DNA from: Clostridiales bacterium
GTDB lineage: Bacteria; Bacillota; Clostridia; Oscillospirales; Oscillospiraceae
Direction of reading: 5' to 3'
NCBI GenBank assembly: GCA_029268065.1
Contig: JAJUHC010000013.1
Location: 1-64,000 of the forward strand
DNA: 64,000 bases
The translations under genes were made by a program, and so were the position numbers. The notes under the pieces are model-generated. The model did no database searches, had not been told where the DNA came from, and worked only from the letters and a program-made list of their open reading frames with translations. Shown here in pieces: positions 9,630 to 18,643 of this stretch; position 1 is the stretch's first letter, and each line of letters opens with the position of its first letter.

Positions 9630-10496
9630 ATGACATTAAGACACCTAAGAATATTCGTTACGGTGTGTGAAACCGGAAGCGCAACCGCGGCCGGAGAAAA
9701 GCTTTATATTGCCCAGCCCTCAATCAGTCTTGCTATTTCTGAGCTGGAAGAATATTACGGAATAAAGCTTTTTGACCGCATTGCAAAAAGGCTCTATATT
9801 ACTGAAGCGGGCAAGCATTTTTTGCAGTATGCAACTCATATTGTCAGCCTTTTTGAGGACATGGAAAAGGAAGTAAAAAACATAGATGCGATTGGGGTAA
9901 TCCGAATAGGTGCCAGTATTACTATCGGTAATTACTTGCTCCCGGACTATGTTTTAAGCTTCAAAGAAGTTCACCCAAAAATGGAGGTAAAGGTAACAAT
10001 TGAAAACTCGGATAAGATTCAGCAGCTTGTTTTAACTAATCAAATTGATTTAGGTTTGATAGAAGGTATAGTTCATAGCACCTATATTGAATCAAAGCGG
10101 TTTCGTGAGGACGAGCTAGTATTAATCTGTGCAAACAATCACCCTTTTGCAGGAGCAGAGAGTATTAATTTATCGCAATTAAATCAAGAGAGCTTTTTGA
10201 TGAGGGAGGCCGGAAGTGCCGGACGAGAGATTTTTGAAGGCATGATGACAGCTAAAGGAATTGCAATTTCACCGTCATGGGAAAGCAGCAGTACCCAGGC
10301 TATCATACGGGCCGTACAGGCAAATTTGGGCGTATCCGTGCTTCCATACCTTTTGGTCAAGGATGCCCTTGATCGAAGGGAAATTAGTCAGTTCAAAATA
10401 GAGGGAATACAGTTTAAAAGGAACTTTTGCGTAATATACCATCGTAATAAATTCTTAACAGAGAGTGCAAAGAATTTTATCGCGCTGTGCAATTAA
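9630..10496 (+). CDS. LysR-family transcriptional regulator
   Basis: MTLRHLRIFVTVCETGSATAAGEKLYIAQPSISLAISELEEYYGIKLFDR, canonical LysR HTH; divergent from the CHR pair. Confidence 0.92.
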   Translation: MTLRHLRIFVTVCETGSATAAGEKLYIAQPSISLAISELEEYYGIKLFDRIAKRLYITEAGKHFLQYATHIVSLFEDMEKEVKNIDAIGVIRIGASITIGNYLLPDYVLSFKEVHPKMEVKVTIENSDKIQQLVLTNQIDLGLIEGIVHSTYIESKRFREDELVLICANNHPFAGAESINLSQLNQESFLMREAGSAGREIFEGMMTAKGIAISPSWESSSTQAIIRAVQANLGVSVLPYLLVKDALDRREISQFKIEGIQFKRNFCVIYHRNKFLTESAKNFIALCN

Positions 10497-10620
10497 CGAG
10501 TCACTGGCATTTGCAAGTGAGATTCGATGACAAGCGTGTTCACCCGCCGGTTAATTTTTAATAATTATCCTTCAGTATCTGCTGGAATGCTTCTATAAAT
10601 AAAGCTAAGGGGGCAACATA

Positions 10621-10790
10621 ATGGACATACTTGTTATCGACGATCATGGCGGAGGCAAATGAAAGAAAATTGCCTCGGCAACAACAGCTTTTCGGGCGTG
10701 GATGTTACGGGTGTGGGTACCGATAGAGAGGCGACCTCAGCCATGCCGAAGGCAGGTGCTGATAACGGCGCTAAGGCAAAAACGCTATGA
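10621..10790 (+). pseudogene. Decayed DUF3842-like gene
   Basis: Start MDILVIDDHGGGK then stop; another frame reads GVDVTGVGTDREATSAMPKAGADNGAKA, resembling DUF3842. Confidence 0.45.
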
Positions 10791-10936
10791 TACGTCGCAG
10801 AGCGTTAGAAGTATTGATACTGAGACCTTGCCAGAATCGCAGGGGACGTGTCTTGCGGATGTGGTAAGATGCTTAAAGAACAGAAAGAATAAGGTATCGC
10901 CTATAAAATAATCATAACCATCGGCACGGCCGGTGG

Positions 10937-11030
10937 TTCAGACTGTAGACAAAGCCGCTTTCGGGAAGCTCCCGATTGCGGCTTTGTCTACAGTCTGAAA
11001 GAAGATTGCTTTATCGCAATCTTCTTTTCG
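10937..11030. terminator. Tandem hairpins: 22-bp perfect inverted repeat (10937-10958/10978-10999) followed by GAAGATTGC-TTTATC-GCAATCTTC-TTTTCG
   Basis: Inverted repeats read directly; nested inner stem TCGGGA-AGC-TCCCGA. Confidence 0.85.
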
Positions 11031-11031
11031 T

Positions 11032-12153
11032 TTACAGGTTGTTTTGCAGCTTTCGCAGGACTTCAATAAGCCTCGGGTAAGCATACTCAAAAAAATTTTT
11101 ATATGAGCTGCAGAAGTAGTTTTTACCGATTATATTCTCCGTGAAGGGCTCTCTGTCTCTTCGGCATCCGCCACGGCAAAGGCGTATCCATTTACAATTA
11201 ATACAGTCGGGATGAACATTTCTGCTTATTTCAATAAAGCGCAGCTCGTTTCGCTTATTTTCTATCTCTTCAAAGGTATCGCTAACGAGATTGCCAAGCT
11301 TCCACTTATCGAGGGCATAAAAGTCACAAGGGTACACACTGCCGTCAGCCTCGACTACATACTGTCTTCCGCATATCCCGCTCATTCCGCACGCCTCGGG
11401 AGCCTGACCGTTTAGCATCATCAAAAGATTATCAAAGTATCTGTTAAATCCCTTTCTGCCGGACATTGCGTTTCGGTACCAAAAATCAAAAAGATCCTTC
11501 AGAAATTTCTCATAAAGCTCTGGCGTAAGCGAATGCTGATGCTGTCCGCGCTCTTCGCCGATAGGATCAAGGCAGGGGATATACTGCTGAAAATTAAGGT
11601 CGTTTCTCTCGAAAAAGCCCAGAATCTTCTGCACCCTTTTGCACGTCCAAGCGGTAACTACAGTCAGGATGTTGAATTCAACCTTGTGCTTTTTAAACAG
11701 CTGTATCGCATGCATGACCTTCGAAAATGTACCATTGCCTCCTGCATCGACCCTCAAAAGGTCATGTATCTCCTTGGGCCCGTCAAGAGAGATGCCGACG
11801 AGAAAGCTATTCTTCGCAAAAAACTCCGCCCATTCCTCGTCAATAAGATATCCGTTTGTTTGAATAGCATTCTCAATACGAACCCTATTGACATTCCACG
11901 TTTGTTCCAGCTCTACAGCGCGCCTGTAAAAGTCCAAGCCCGCGAGAGTCGGCTCCCCGCCCTGAAAAGCAAAGGTACAGCTGCCCTCAGCGAAGGAAAG
12001 AGAGCGCTTAATTACGGCCTCAAGCACGCCGGGCTTCATCATTCCGTAAGACGGCACCTCGCGGTTTGCCGCCTCGTCCTTATAAAAGCAGTACTTGCAT
12101 CGCATATTGCAGTTTCCGCTTGCTGGCTTGATCATAATGTTGATAGGAGGCAT
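11032..12153 (-). CDS. Radical SAM/SPASM protein, anaerobic sulfatase-maturating enzyme (anSME) type
   Basis: CNMRCKYCFYKDE radical SAM motif, FAFQGGEPTLAGLDFYR, C-terminal Cys-rich SPASM region CINCKWIRLCRGGCRRDRE. Confidence 0.82.
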   Translation of the reverse strand: MPPINIMIKPASGNCNMRCKYCFYKDEAANREVPSYGMMKPGVLEAVIKRSLSFAEGSCTFAFQGGEPTLAGLDFYRRAVELEQTWNVNRVRIENAIQTNGYLIDEEWAEFFAKNSFLVGISLDGPKEIHDLLRVDAGGNGTFSKVMHAIQLFKKHKVEFNILTVVTAWTCKRVQKILGFFERNDLNFQQYIPCLDPIGEERGQHQHSLTPELYEKFLKDLFDFWYRNAMSGRKGFNRYFDNLLMMLNGQAPEACGMSGICGRQYVVEADGSVYPCDFYALDKWKLGNLVSDTFEEIENKRNELRFIEISRNVHPDCINCKWIRLCRGGCRRDREPFTENIIGKNYFCSSYKNFFEYAYPRLIEVLRKLQNNL

Positions 12154-12177
12154 TTCTTGAATCCTTTCTCGTCACTT

Positions 12178-13202
12178 TCAGCAGACCCTAATTATAAGGC
12201 TATCCTGCCTGTCCTTAATATCAATAAACGTCTCAAACATGAGAGGACTTCCGTCCTGAATATATTGTCCAAGAGAATGCAGCTCCTCGCTGAATTCGCC
12301 TGTGACAGGGAAGAGGCCGAGACCTTCTTTGCCTTCGCTTTCAGCGAAGAGCTGCTCCCACCATTTGTAAAACCAGCGCAGTTGAGGTTCAAATGCCGAT
12401 AAAAGCTCCAGTTTATAGCCCTTTGAAAAGTAAATATTTCGCAGCGAAGCATACTGCATCGCAGTGTTTTCTTCGCAGGAGAGTGACGGAGACTGCTTTC
12501 CATGTCTTTACCTCCCTTAACAAGGGAGCGAATGTCGATTCCGGCTACTGCCATCGGCAACAGGCCTACATAGCTTAGCGCTGTATATCGCCCGCCAATA
12601 TTGGTCGGAAACGGTACAAAGGCGTATCCATTATCCCTGCAAAGCTTGTCAAGGCTGCTTCCGTTTGTGCCGGTACAGATTATACGCTTAGCGGCCTCCT
12701 CTTTACCATATCTGTTGACTAAATACTGACGAAGGATTCTGAAGGAAACACCGGGCTCGAGCGTCTCAAAGTTCTTTGCGATGCAGTTTATATATACCTC
12801 TTTACCTTCGAGCATCTTTATTACTCTGTTTAATGCATTGGGAGAAATGGTGTTTCCGGCATAAATGATTTCTGTGCCGCCATCGGGTGAAATGGCCTCG
12901 ATAACTGAACGAGCGGCATTGTTTGAGCCTCCGACACCGATAAGAACAAAGACATCCGTAATTATTCTGATTCCGGCGGCAATGCTTTCAATTTTATCGA
13001 TAATTTCATCTCCGGCCCAGACGCTTGTATCATACCAGCCAAGGCTGTCCTTGTAGCAGTCTTCGCCTGCCTGCACCGCTTTAAGTATTTGCACATGCTC
13101 TTTCACATAAGACGGCAGTTCTTTTTTGGCGGCATCAAATATTTCATCGTTTACTTTTAGCTTAAGCGTAATGTTCTCCTTTAATTTAAAAGCTGTCTGC
13201 AA
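12178..13202 (-). pseudogene. pgi: Glucose-6-phosphate isomerase, frameshifted and 3'-truncated
   Basis: N-part through VKGGKDMESSLRHSP in one frame, continuation EENTAMQYASLRNIYFSKGYKLELL...HSLGQYIQDG in another; ends SLIIRVC* before the expected GPI C-terminus. Confidence 0.82.
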
Positions 13203-14386
13203 ATAACGAAGGCGGCGGCTCCCTTTGCGCCTGAGTATTGGTCATAGCTTAAAAAATCTATTTTCGCCTCGCTATTCCTTAAGCCATATAGATTCTTGTT
13301 TACGGTCTCCTGCAGAATAATACGGTTCTGTTTGTTTTTAAAAATGTAACCGTCAACCGCTACAATATCGGGGCTAATAAAATTAAAGATATTGGCTACG
13401 GAAAGTCCGAGGAACTTAACTGCTTTTTCCATTATCGCGCCGATCTTTATATCTCCATTTTCCTGTGCGTTTAAGATATGATCGATAGTAAGGCTCTCTC
13501 CGTGGGTAATAAGTTCGGTTAGCATTTTAACTTCTCCTCTTTCGATGGCCGCCAACACGCTATTTATAATTGCGCCTTCGCCTGACACCGATTCAAGACA
13601 GCCGTGCCTTCCGCAAACGGGGCAGACAGGGCCATCGGGGAGGATGGTTGTATGACCGATTTCCCCGGCACCCGATACGTTGCCTCCCAACAAGTTGTTT
13701 TTGATTATGAGTTGGCACGCAATACCTCTGGATACATACAAATAAGCAAAAATACCGACAGCTTCATTCCTTGAAAACATTTCACGGCCAAGAGCACGAA
13801 GCCTGACGTTATTTTCTATAAATACCGGCAGGCATATCCTCTTACTTATATCCTTAGCCAGTGGCTTACCGTTCCATGAAGAATAAAGACTGCTGTGAAC
13901 GATACCGGTGCTGCTATCAATAATACCCGGTAGCCCAATACCTATACCCGTGGCTTTGTCTTGCTCAAAACTTGCTTCTCTCTCAAAAGCTATAATTCTC
14001 TCAGAAATAAAACCAAGCATACTCTCGTAATCCCGGGACACCGGACCGAAAGCTTCGCTGTAAATAGTTTTGCCCCTCAGGTCAGTTAAACAAAAAAGTG
14101 TATTATATGGCCCTAGCTCTATCCCAAGAATACTTTTAGGTCGGAAATCTATGAGCGCAGAGGGGCGGCCCCCCAAAGGTGAAGCGGCTCTATCCTGAGC
14201 TTCAAATTCGGTAAGTAATCCTTCCTCCAGCATAGCAGCTACATTAGTAGTAATTGTAGGAAGCGTTAATCCGAGCTCTTTGGCAATTTTCTGCCGTGTC
14301 ACGGGGGCGTGGAAGTATATCATGCGCTTGATTTCCATACGGTTATGTGCCTTCACACCAGTCAGACTGGTTCCCTTAGCGCCCAT
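13181..14386 (-). CDS. ROK-family transcriptional regulator/sugar kinase-like
   Basis: N-terminal wHTH (TRQKIAKELGLTLPTITTNVAAMLEEGLL), ROK signature GIGLPGIID...; Cys cluster CPVCGRHGCLE. Confidence 0.85.
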   Translation of the reverse strand: MGAKGTSLTGVKAHNRMEIKRMIYFHAPVTRQKIAKELGLTLPTITTNVAAMLEEGLLTEFEAQDRAASPLGGRPSALIDFRPKSILGIELGPYNTLFCLTDLRGKTIYSEAFGPVSRDYESMLGFISERIIAFEREASFEQDKATGIGIGLPGIIDSSTGIVHSSLYSSWNGKPLAKDISKRICLPVFIENNVRLRALGREMFSRNEAVGIFAYLYVSRGIACQLIIKNNLLGGNVSGAGEIGHTTILPDGPVCPVCGRHGCLESVSGEGAIINSVLAAIERGEVKMLTELITHGESLTIDHILNAQENGDIKIGAIMEKAVKFLGLSVANIFNFISPDIVAVDGYIFKNKQNRIILQETVNKNLYGLRNSEAKIDFLSYDQYSGAKGAAAFVICRQLLN

Positions 14387-14689
14387 ATAAAACCGCCTTA
14401 CGAAGTTAATTAAAAGTTTTAATAAATATAGCACAATAATATAACAAGCAGTAGAAAATATCAATATGTCATGCAATAAAAATTTAAATATTCAAACAAT
14501 CGTCATTAAATTACACTCAATATTTAATCTGCTGGAATAAGTGGATGACTCAAGCCGGGCACAGAGGTTTTAAATTGATTAAAGATGGTATTGCCATACC
14601 GACGATTTTGTTAAGCTATGACCCGGCGTGCAGATTGCTTACAAGCCCGATAATACAAAAACACCCGCCGTATAAGCGGATGCTTCTGA

Positions 14690-15037
14690 TATTGGTGTGA
14701 GCAAGCCTGTAAGCCGGGTTCTGTCTTGACAGCCATCTGTCTAGGCGCCGCGTTGCCGCTGCGCTCAAGCCACCTCCTCGGGAACGGCCGGGCAGGCCTT
14801 GTCCCCTCCACGGTGTTGCTCCGGATAGAGTTTACAGGGTCGAGTTGTCTCCAATCGACCGGTGAGCTCTTACCTCGCCTTTCCACCCTTACCCGATAAA
14901 CGGGCGGTATATCTCTGTTGCACTTTTCCTGAAGTCGCCTTCGGCGGGCGTTACCCGCTATCCTTGCCCTATGGAGCCCGGACTTTCCTCATGAACGGAC
15001 TTTCGCCCTGCTCACGCGGCTGTCTGGCTTACTCGCG
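14690..15037 (-). ncRNA. rnpB: RNase P RNA, bacterial class A
   Basis: Minus strand reads GTAAGCCAGACAGCCGCG...GGCGAAAGTCCGTTCATGAGGAAAGTCCGGGCTCCATAGGGCAAGG...ACAGAACCCGGCTTACAGGC; 5'/3' GTAAGCC/GGCTTAC pairing; promoter TTGACA-17-TAGAAT at 15071-15043. Confidence 0.95.
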
Positions 15038-15190
15038 TTGATATTCTAAGCTTTTTAAGGCGTTTTGTCAACAAACAAGCGGGAAGTATAATCTGGTTTC
15101 GGCTCCAAAGCAATATAATTGTGGTTATAATTGAAACCTGAGTGAAAAAATGCTATAATGAGCCGTCAATTGAATTGTGAGGTGGAGCCT

Positions 15191-16588
15191 TTGAACAGAA
15201 AAATGGCGGAGTATCTGAGCGGCCTCAGGGGCAGGAGGATAGCCGTGATAGGGATAGGAGTCAGCAATACGCCCCTGATAAGACTATTGCTCAAAAACGG
15301 CTGCAAAGTTACGGCCTGCGACAAAACGGTCCGAGAAAAATTCGGGGCGCTTGCGGATGAGCTTGAAAGCCTCGGGGCCGAGCTGCGCCTCGGGGACGAC
15401 TATCTGGAGGGACTCGATCACGAAGTCATATTCAGAACTCCGGGCTTGCGTCCTGATGTTCCGCAGCTTCGGAGAGCCAGGGAAAGAGGGGCCGTTATCA
15501 CTTCCGAAATGGAGGCATTTTTCGAGGTCTGTCCATGCGGTATTATTGCGGTTACAGGCAGCGACGGCAAAACGACGACCACGACTATAATATCGGAGCT
15601 TCTGAGAGCCGCAGGGAAGCGGGTGTATGTAGGCGGAAATATCGGAAGCCCGCTGTTTCCTGTTGCCGGCGAAATATCTGAAGAAGACTGGGCTGTGCTT
15701 GAGCTTTCCTCCTTCCAGCTCATGACTATGGAAAAGAGCCCTCAAATAGCGGTGATAACGAACATATCGCCAAACCATCTCGACTACCATACGTCCATGG
15801 AGGAATATACAGAGTCGAAAAAGAATATTTTCCTTCACCAGAACAAAGACGATACGCTGGTTCTCAACGCCGATAATGATACTGCAAACTCGTTGAGACC
15901 GTTTGCGAAGGGAAAAGTGCTGACGTTTTCGAGGCGGATGAGGCCGGAAAACGGCTTTTATTTTGACGGGAAGACGGTGCTGTATTTTGAAAACGGAAAG
16001 GTTACCGAGGTTGTAAAAAGCGGTGATATCAAATTGCCCGGGCTTCATAACGTTGAAAATTACATGGCGGCATTTGCCGCAGTCGGAAGTATAGTCGGAT
16101 TTCAGATATGCCGCAAAGTGGCGATGGACTTCGGCGGCGTAGAGCACCGCATCGAGCTGGTTCGCGAGCTTAGAGGCGTAAAATATTACAATGACTCGAT
16201 CGCGTCAAGCCCTTCGAGGACGATTGCGGGACTTAGGGCCTTCAAGGATAAGGTGATCCTGATCGCCGGAGGCAAGGACAAGAATATATCTTATGACGCG
16301 TTGGGACCGGAAATAGTCCGGCATGTAAAAACGCTTGTCCTTACCGGCAATGAAAAGAGCACAGTCGGAAAGATTGAGGCGGCTGTTAAAGGCTCGCCTG
16401 ACTACTCAGAGGGCAGGCCGCTGATATTGATTCGCGAGGATTTTGAAAATGCGGTCAGGGCGGCGTCGGCCGCGGCTGAGAGCGGAGATATAGTCATACT
16501 TTCGCCCGCAAGTACATCATTTGACAGATTTAAGAACTTTGCTGAACGCGGCGAGGTTTTCAAAAAAATAGTTTACAGTCTGGAGTAA
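15191..16588 (+). CDS. murD: UDP-N-acetylmuramoyl-L-alanine--D-glutamate ligase
   Basis: AVTGSDGKTTTTTIISELL P-loop, MurD-type N-domain; TTG start after RBS GAGGTGGA; promoter TTGAAA-17-TATAAT at 15131-15159 excludes the ORF-track start. Confidence 0.9.
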   Translation: MNRKMAEYLSGLRGRRIAVIGIGVSNTPLIRLLLKNGCKVTACDKTVREKFGALADELESLGAELRLGDDYLEGLDHEVIFRTPGLRPDVPQLRRARERGAVITSEMEAFFEVCPCGIIAVTGSDGKTTTTTIISELLRAAGKRVYVGGNIGSPLFPVAGEISEEDWAVLELSSFQLMTMEKSPQIAVITNISPNHLDYHTSMEEYTESKKNIFLHQNKDDTLVLNADNDTANSLRPFAKGKVLTFSRRMRPENGFYFDGKTVLYFENGKVTEVVKSGDIKLPGLHNVENYMAAFAAVGSIVGFQICRKVAMDFGGVEHRIELVRELRGVKYYNDSIASSPSRTIAGLRAFKDKVILIAGGKDKNISYDALGPEIVRHVKTLVLTGNEKSTVGKIEAAVKGSPDYSEGRPLILIREDFENAVRAASAAAESGDIVILSPASTSFDRFKNFAERGEVFKKIVYSLE

Positions 16589-16592
16589 AAGA

Positions 16593-17624
16593 ATGGAGCT
16601 TAAGGATATCATTAAGGAGCTGTCTATGCTTGACGCGCCATCCGGCAGCGAGTCGGCGGCGGCAAAGCGTTTTTCCGAGCTTCTCGCACCCTATATGGAC
16701 GAAGTAAGGATCGATACATTGGGCAATGTGATAGGATTCAAAAGCTGCGGGAAGAGGGGAGTCAGGCGGCTTCTGCTCGAAGCGCATATAGATGAAGTAG
16801 GTTTTATTGTCACAGGAATAGATGAAGGCTTTTTGAAGCTTTCGGAAATAGGCGGACCGGACGTTAGGACCATGCCGGCGGCGCAGCTTAAAATACTTAC
16901 AGACCCTCCCATATTCGGTGTCGTCGCCTGCATGCCGGTGCATGCCCTCGGCAAGGAGGAAATGAACAAGGCCGCAAAGCTTAAGGATTTATGCGTAGAC
17001 ATCGGCATGAGCGAGGAAAGCGCGCTAAAGACGGTTCCGCTCGGGACTCCGGTGGTGTTTCACTCCGATTTTGAAGAGCTTGAAAACGGCTCCGTCTGCG
17101 GCAAGGCTCTCGACGACAGAGCCGGCATGGCTGTGATCCTGCACACTCTTTCGCTGCTCAAGAATGAGGAGCTGGATGTCGATCTTATAATTATGGGCAG
17201 CGTACAGGAAGAGATAGGGCTCAGGGGCGCAACGGTCGGAGCCTTTGGCGTTTGCCCGGACATCGCGGTAGCGGTGGACGTCACTTACGCTAAAACGCAC
17301 GACTATAAAAAGGACTACGCAATGGATTTCGGCGGAGGTCCGGCAATAGGCGTAGGGCCGAACATGGCGCGGCCGCTTTCGGATAAGCTGATTGCTCTCG
17401 CAAAGGAAAAAGGAATCAATTATCAGTTGGAGGTTATGGGCGGAGATACGGGAACCGACGCCTGGGCGGTGCAGACCAGCAGGGAGGGCGTCGCGACAGC
17501 GCTTGTATCGCTGCCTCTCAGGTATATGCACACTCCGAACGAAACTCTTAAGCTAAGCGACGCGTATGCGCTTTCCGAACTCCTCGCGGCCTTCGTGTCG
17601 TCTCTGAAGGGCGGTGAGCTCTGA
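16593..17624 (+). CDS. M42 family metallopeptidase (glutamyl aminopeptidase/endoglucanase-type)
   Basis: LLLEAHIDEVGFIVTGID, GKALDDRAGMAVILHTL, SVQEEIGLRGA motifs. Confidence 0.9.
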   Translation: MELKDIIKELSMLDAPSGSESAAAKRFSELLAPYMDEVRIDTLGNVIGFKSCGKRGVRRLLLEAHIDEVGFIVTGIDEGFLKLSEIGGPDVRTMPAAQLKILTDPPIFGVVACMPVHALGKEEMNKAAKLKDLCVDIGMSEESALKTVPLGTPVVFHSDFEELENGSVCGKALDDRAGMAVILHTLSLLKNEELDVDLIIMGSVQEEIGLRGATVGAFGVCPDIAVAVDVTYAKTHDYKKDYAMDFGGGPAIGVGPNMARPLSDKLIALAKEKGINYQLEVMGGDTGTDAWAVQTSREGVATALVSLPLRYMHTPNETLKLSDAYALSELLAAFVSSLKGGEL

Positions 17625-18640
17625 TGCTGCTTGATACTCTGAAGAAGCTATGCGGCCTAAGCGGTGTTTCCGGAGCGGAAAACGAGGTACGCGATTATAT
17701 AAAATCCGAAGCGGCGCCGTTTGCGGACAAAATCATTATCGACAATATAGGAAACCTGCTTGTTTTCAAAAAAGGCAGGGAAGCCCCCGGCAAAAAGCTC
17801 ATGCTTGCGGCTCATATGGACGAAGTGGGCGTAATCGTAACTTCTATTGCAGACGACGGATGCCTTTGCTTTGATTTTGTCGGAGGCGTCGACAGGCGGG
17901 TGGCCATCGGGCATCGCGTGAAGATAAACGGTGTTACGGGCGTCATCGCCTGCAAAGCCGCGCACCATTCAAGGCAGAGCGGCGAGGAGAATGTTCCGAA
18001 GGTCAGGGAACTGTATATCGACATCGGCGCGTCTGATAAGGAAGAAGCCTCTCGGAATATCTCGCCCGGCGATGTGGGAGCCTTTGATTCGGAAGTCCTG
18101 GAATTTGGCGAGGGCTATTTCAAGGCAAAGGCAATCGACGACCGTGTCGGATGCGCCGTCTTGCTTGAACTCATAAAGGAGGAGCTGCCCGTTGACACCT
18201 GGTTTGCCTTTACCGTGCAGGAGGAGGTGGGCACACGCGGCGCTGCCGTCGCGTCCTTCAGGCTGGAGCCGGAAATAGCTCTTATAGTCGAGGGTACGAC
18301 CGCAGCGGACCTGCCGGGAGTTTCGGGAGCGGAGAGGATATGCTCTCCGGGCAAGGGCGTGGTCATACCGTTTATGGACAAGGGGGCAATCTATGACAGG
18401 GAGCTTTACGCCCTTGCGGCAAAGCTTGCGGACGATAACCGCATAAGGTGGCAGACAAAGCAGATGGTGGCCGGAGGAACTGACGCATCGGCAATACAGC
18501 GCTCGCGCGGAGGAGTAAGGGTACTGGGTATAGCCGCAGCGATACGCAATATACACTCGCCGTCCTGCGTCGGAAAAATCGGGGATTTTGAAGCTCTGCT
18601 TAGTCTGGCAAGGCTGTTTATAAAATCACAGGGAGAATGA
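17624..18640 (+). CDS. M42 family metallopeptidase, second paralog
   Basis: LMLAAHMDEVGVIVTSI, KAIDDRVGCAVLLEL, TVQEEVGTRGAAVASF. Confidence 0.9.
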   Translation: MLLDTLKKLCGLSGVSGAENEVRDYIKSEAAPFADKIIIDNIGNLLVFKKGREAPGKKLMLAAHMDEVGVIVTSIADDGCLCFDFVGGVDRRVAIGHRVKINGVTGVIACKAAHHSRQSGEENVPKVRELYIDIGASDKEEASRNISPGDVGAFDSEVLEFGEGYFKAKAIDDRVGCAVLLELIKEELPVDTWFAFTVQEEVGTRGAAVASFRLEPEIALIVEGTTAADLPGVSGAERICSPGKGVVIPFMDKGAIYDRELYALAAKLADDNRIRWQTKQMVAGGTDASAIQRSRGGVRVLGIAAAIRNIHSPSCVGKIGDFEALLSLARLFIKSQGE

Positions 18641-18643
18641 GAT

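Larger units (their letters stand above)
7738..14718. mobile_element. Candidate integrated island (about 6.9 kb) at the 3' end of rnpB, no integrase visible
   Basis: Bounded by 76-bp perfect direct repeats, one being the rnpB tail; the left half looks more AT-rich than the flanks; accessory gene content with pseudogenes. Confidence 0.7.

Noticed and set aside
12178-12459. Separate 93-aa gene
   Set aside because: It is the frameshifted continuation of pgi, not an independent CDS.
14611-14886. Minus-strand 91-aa ORF in the track
   Set aside because: Lies inside rnpB; chance reading of a structured RNA gene.
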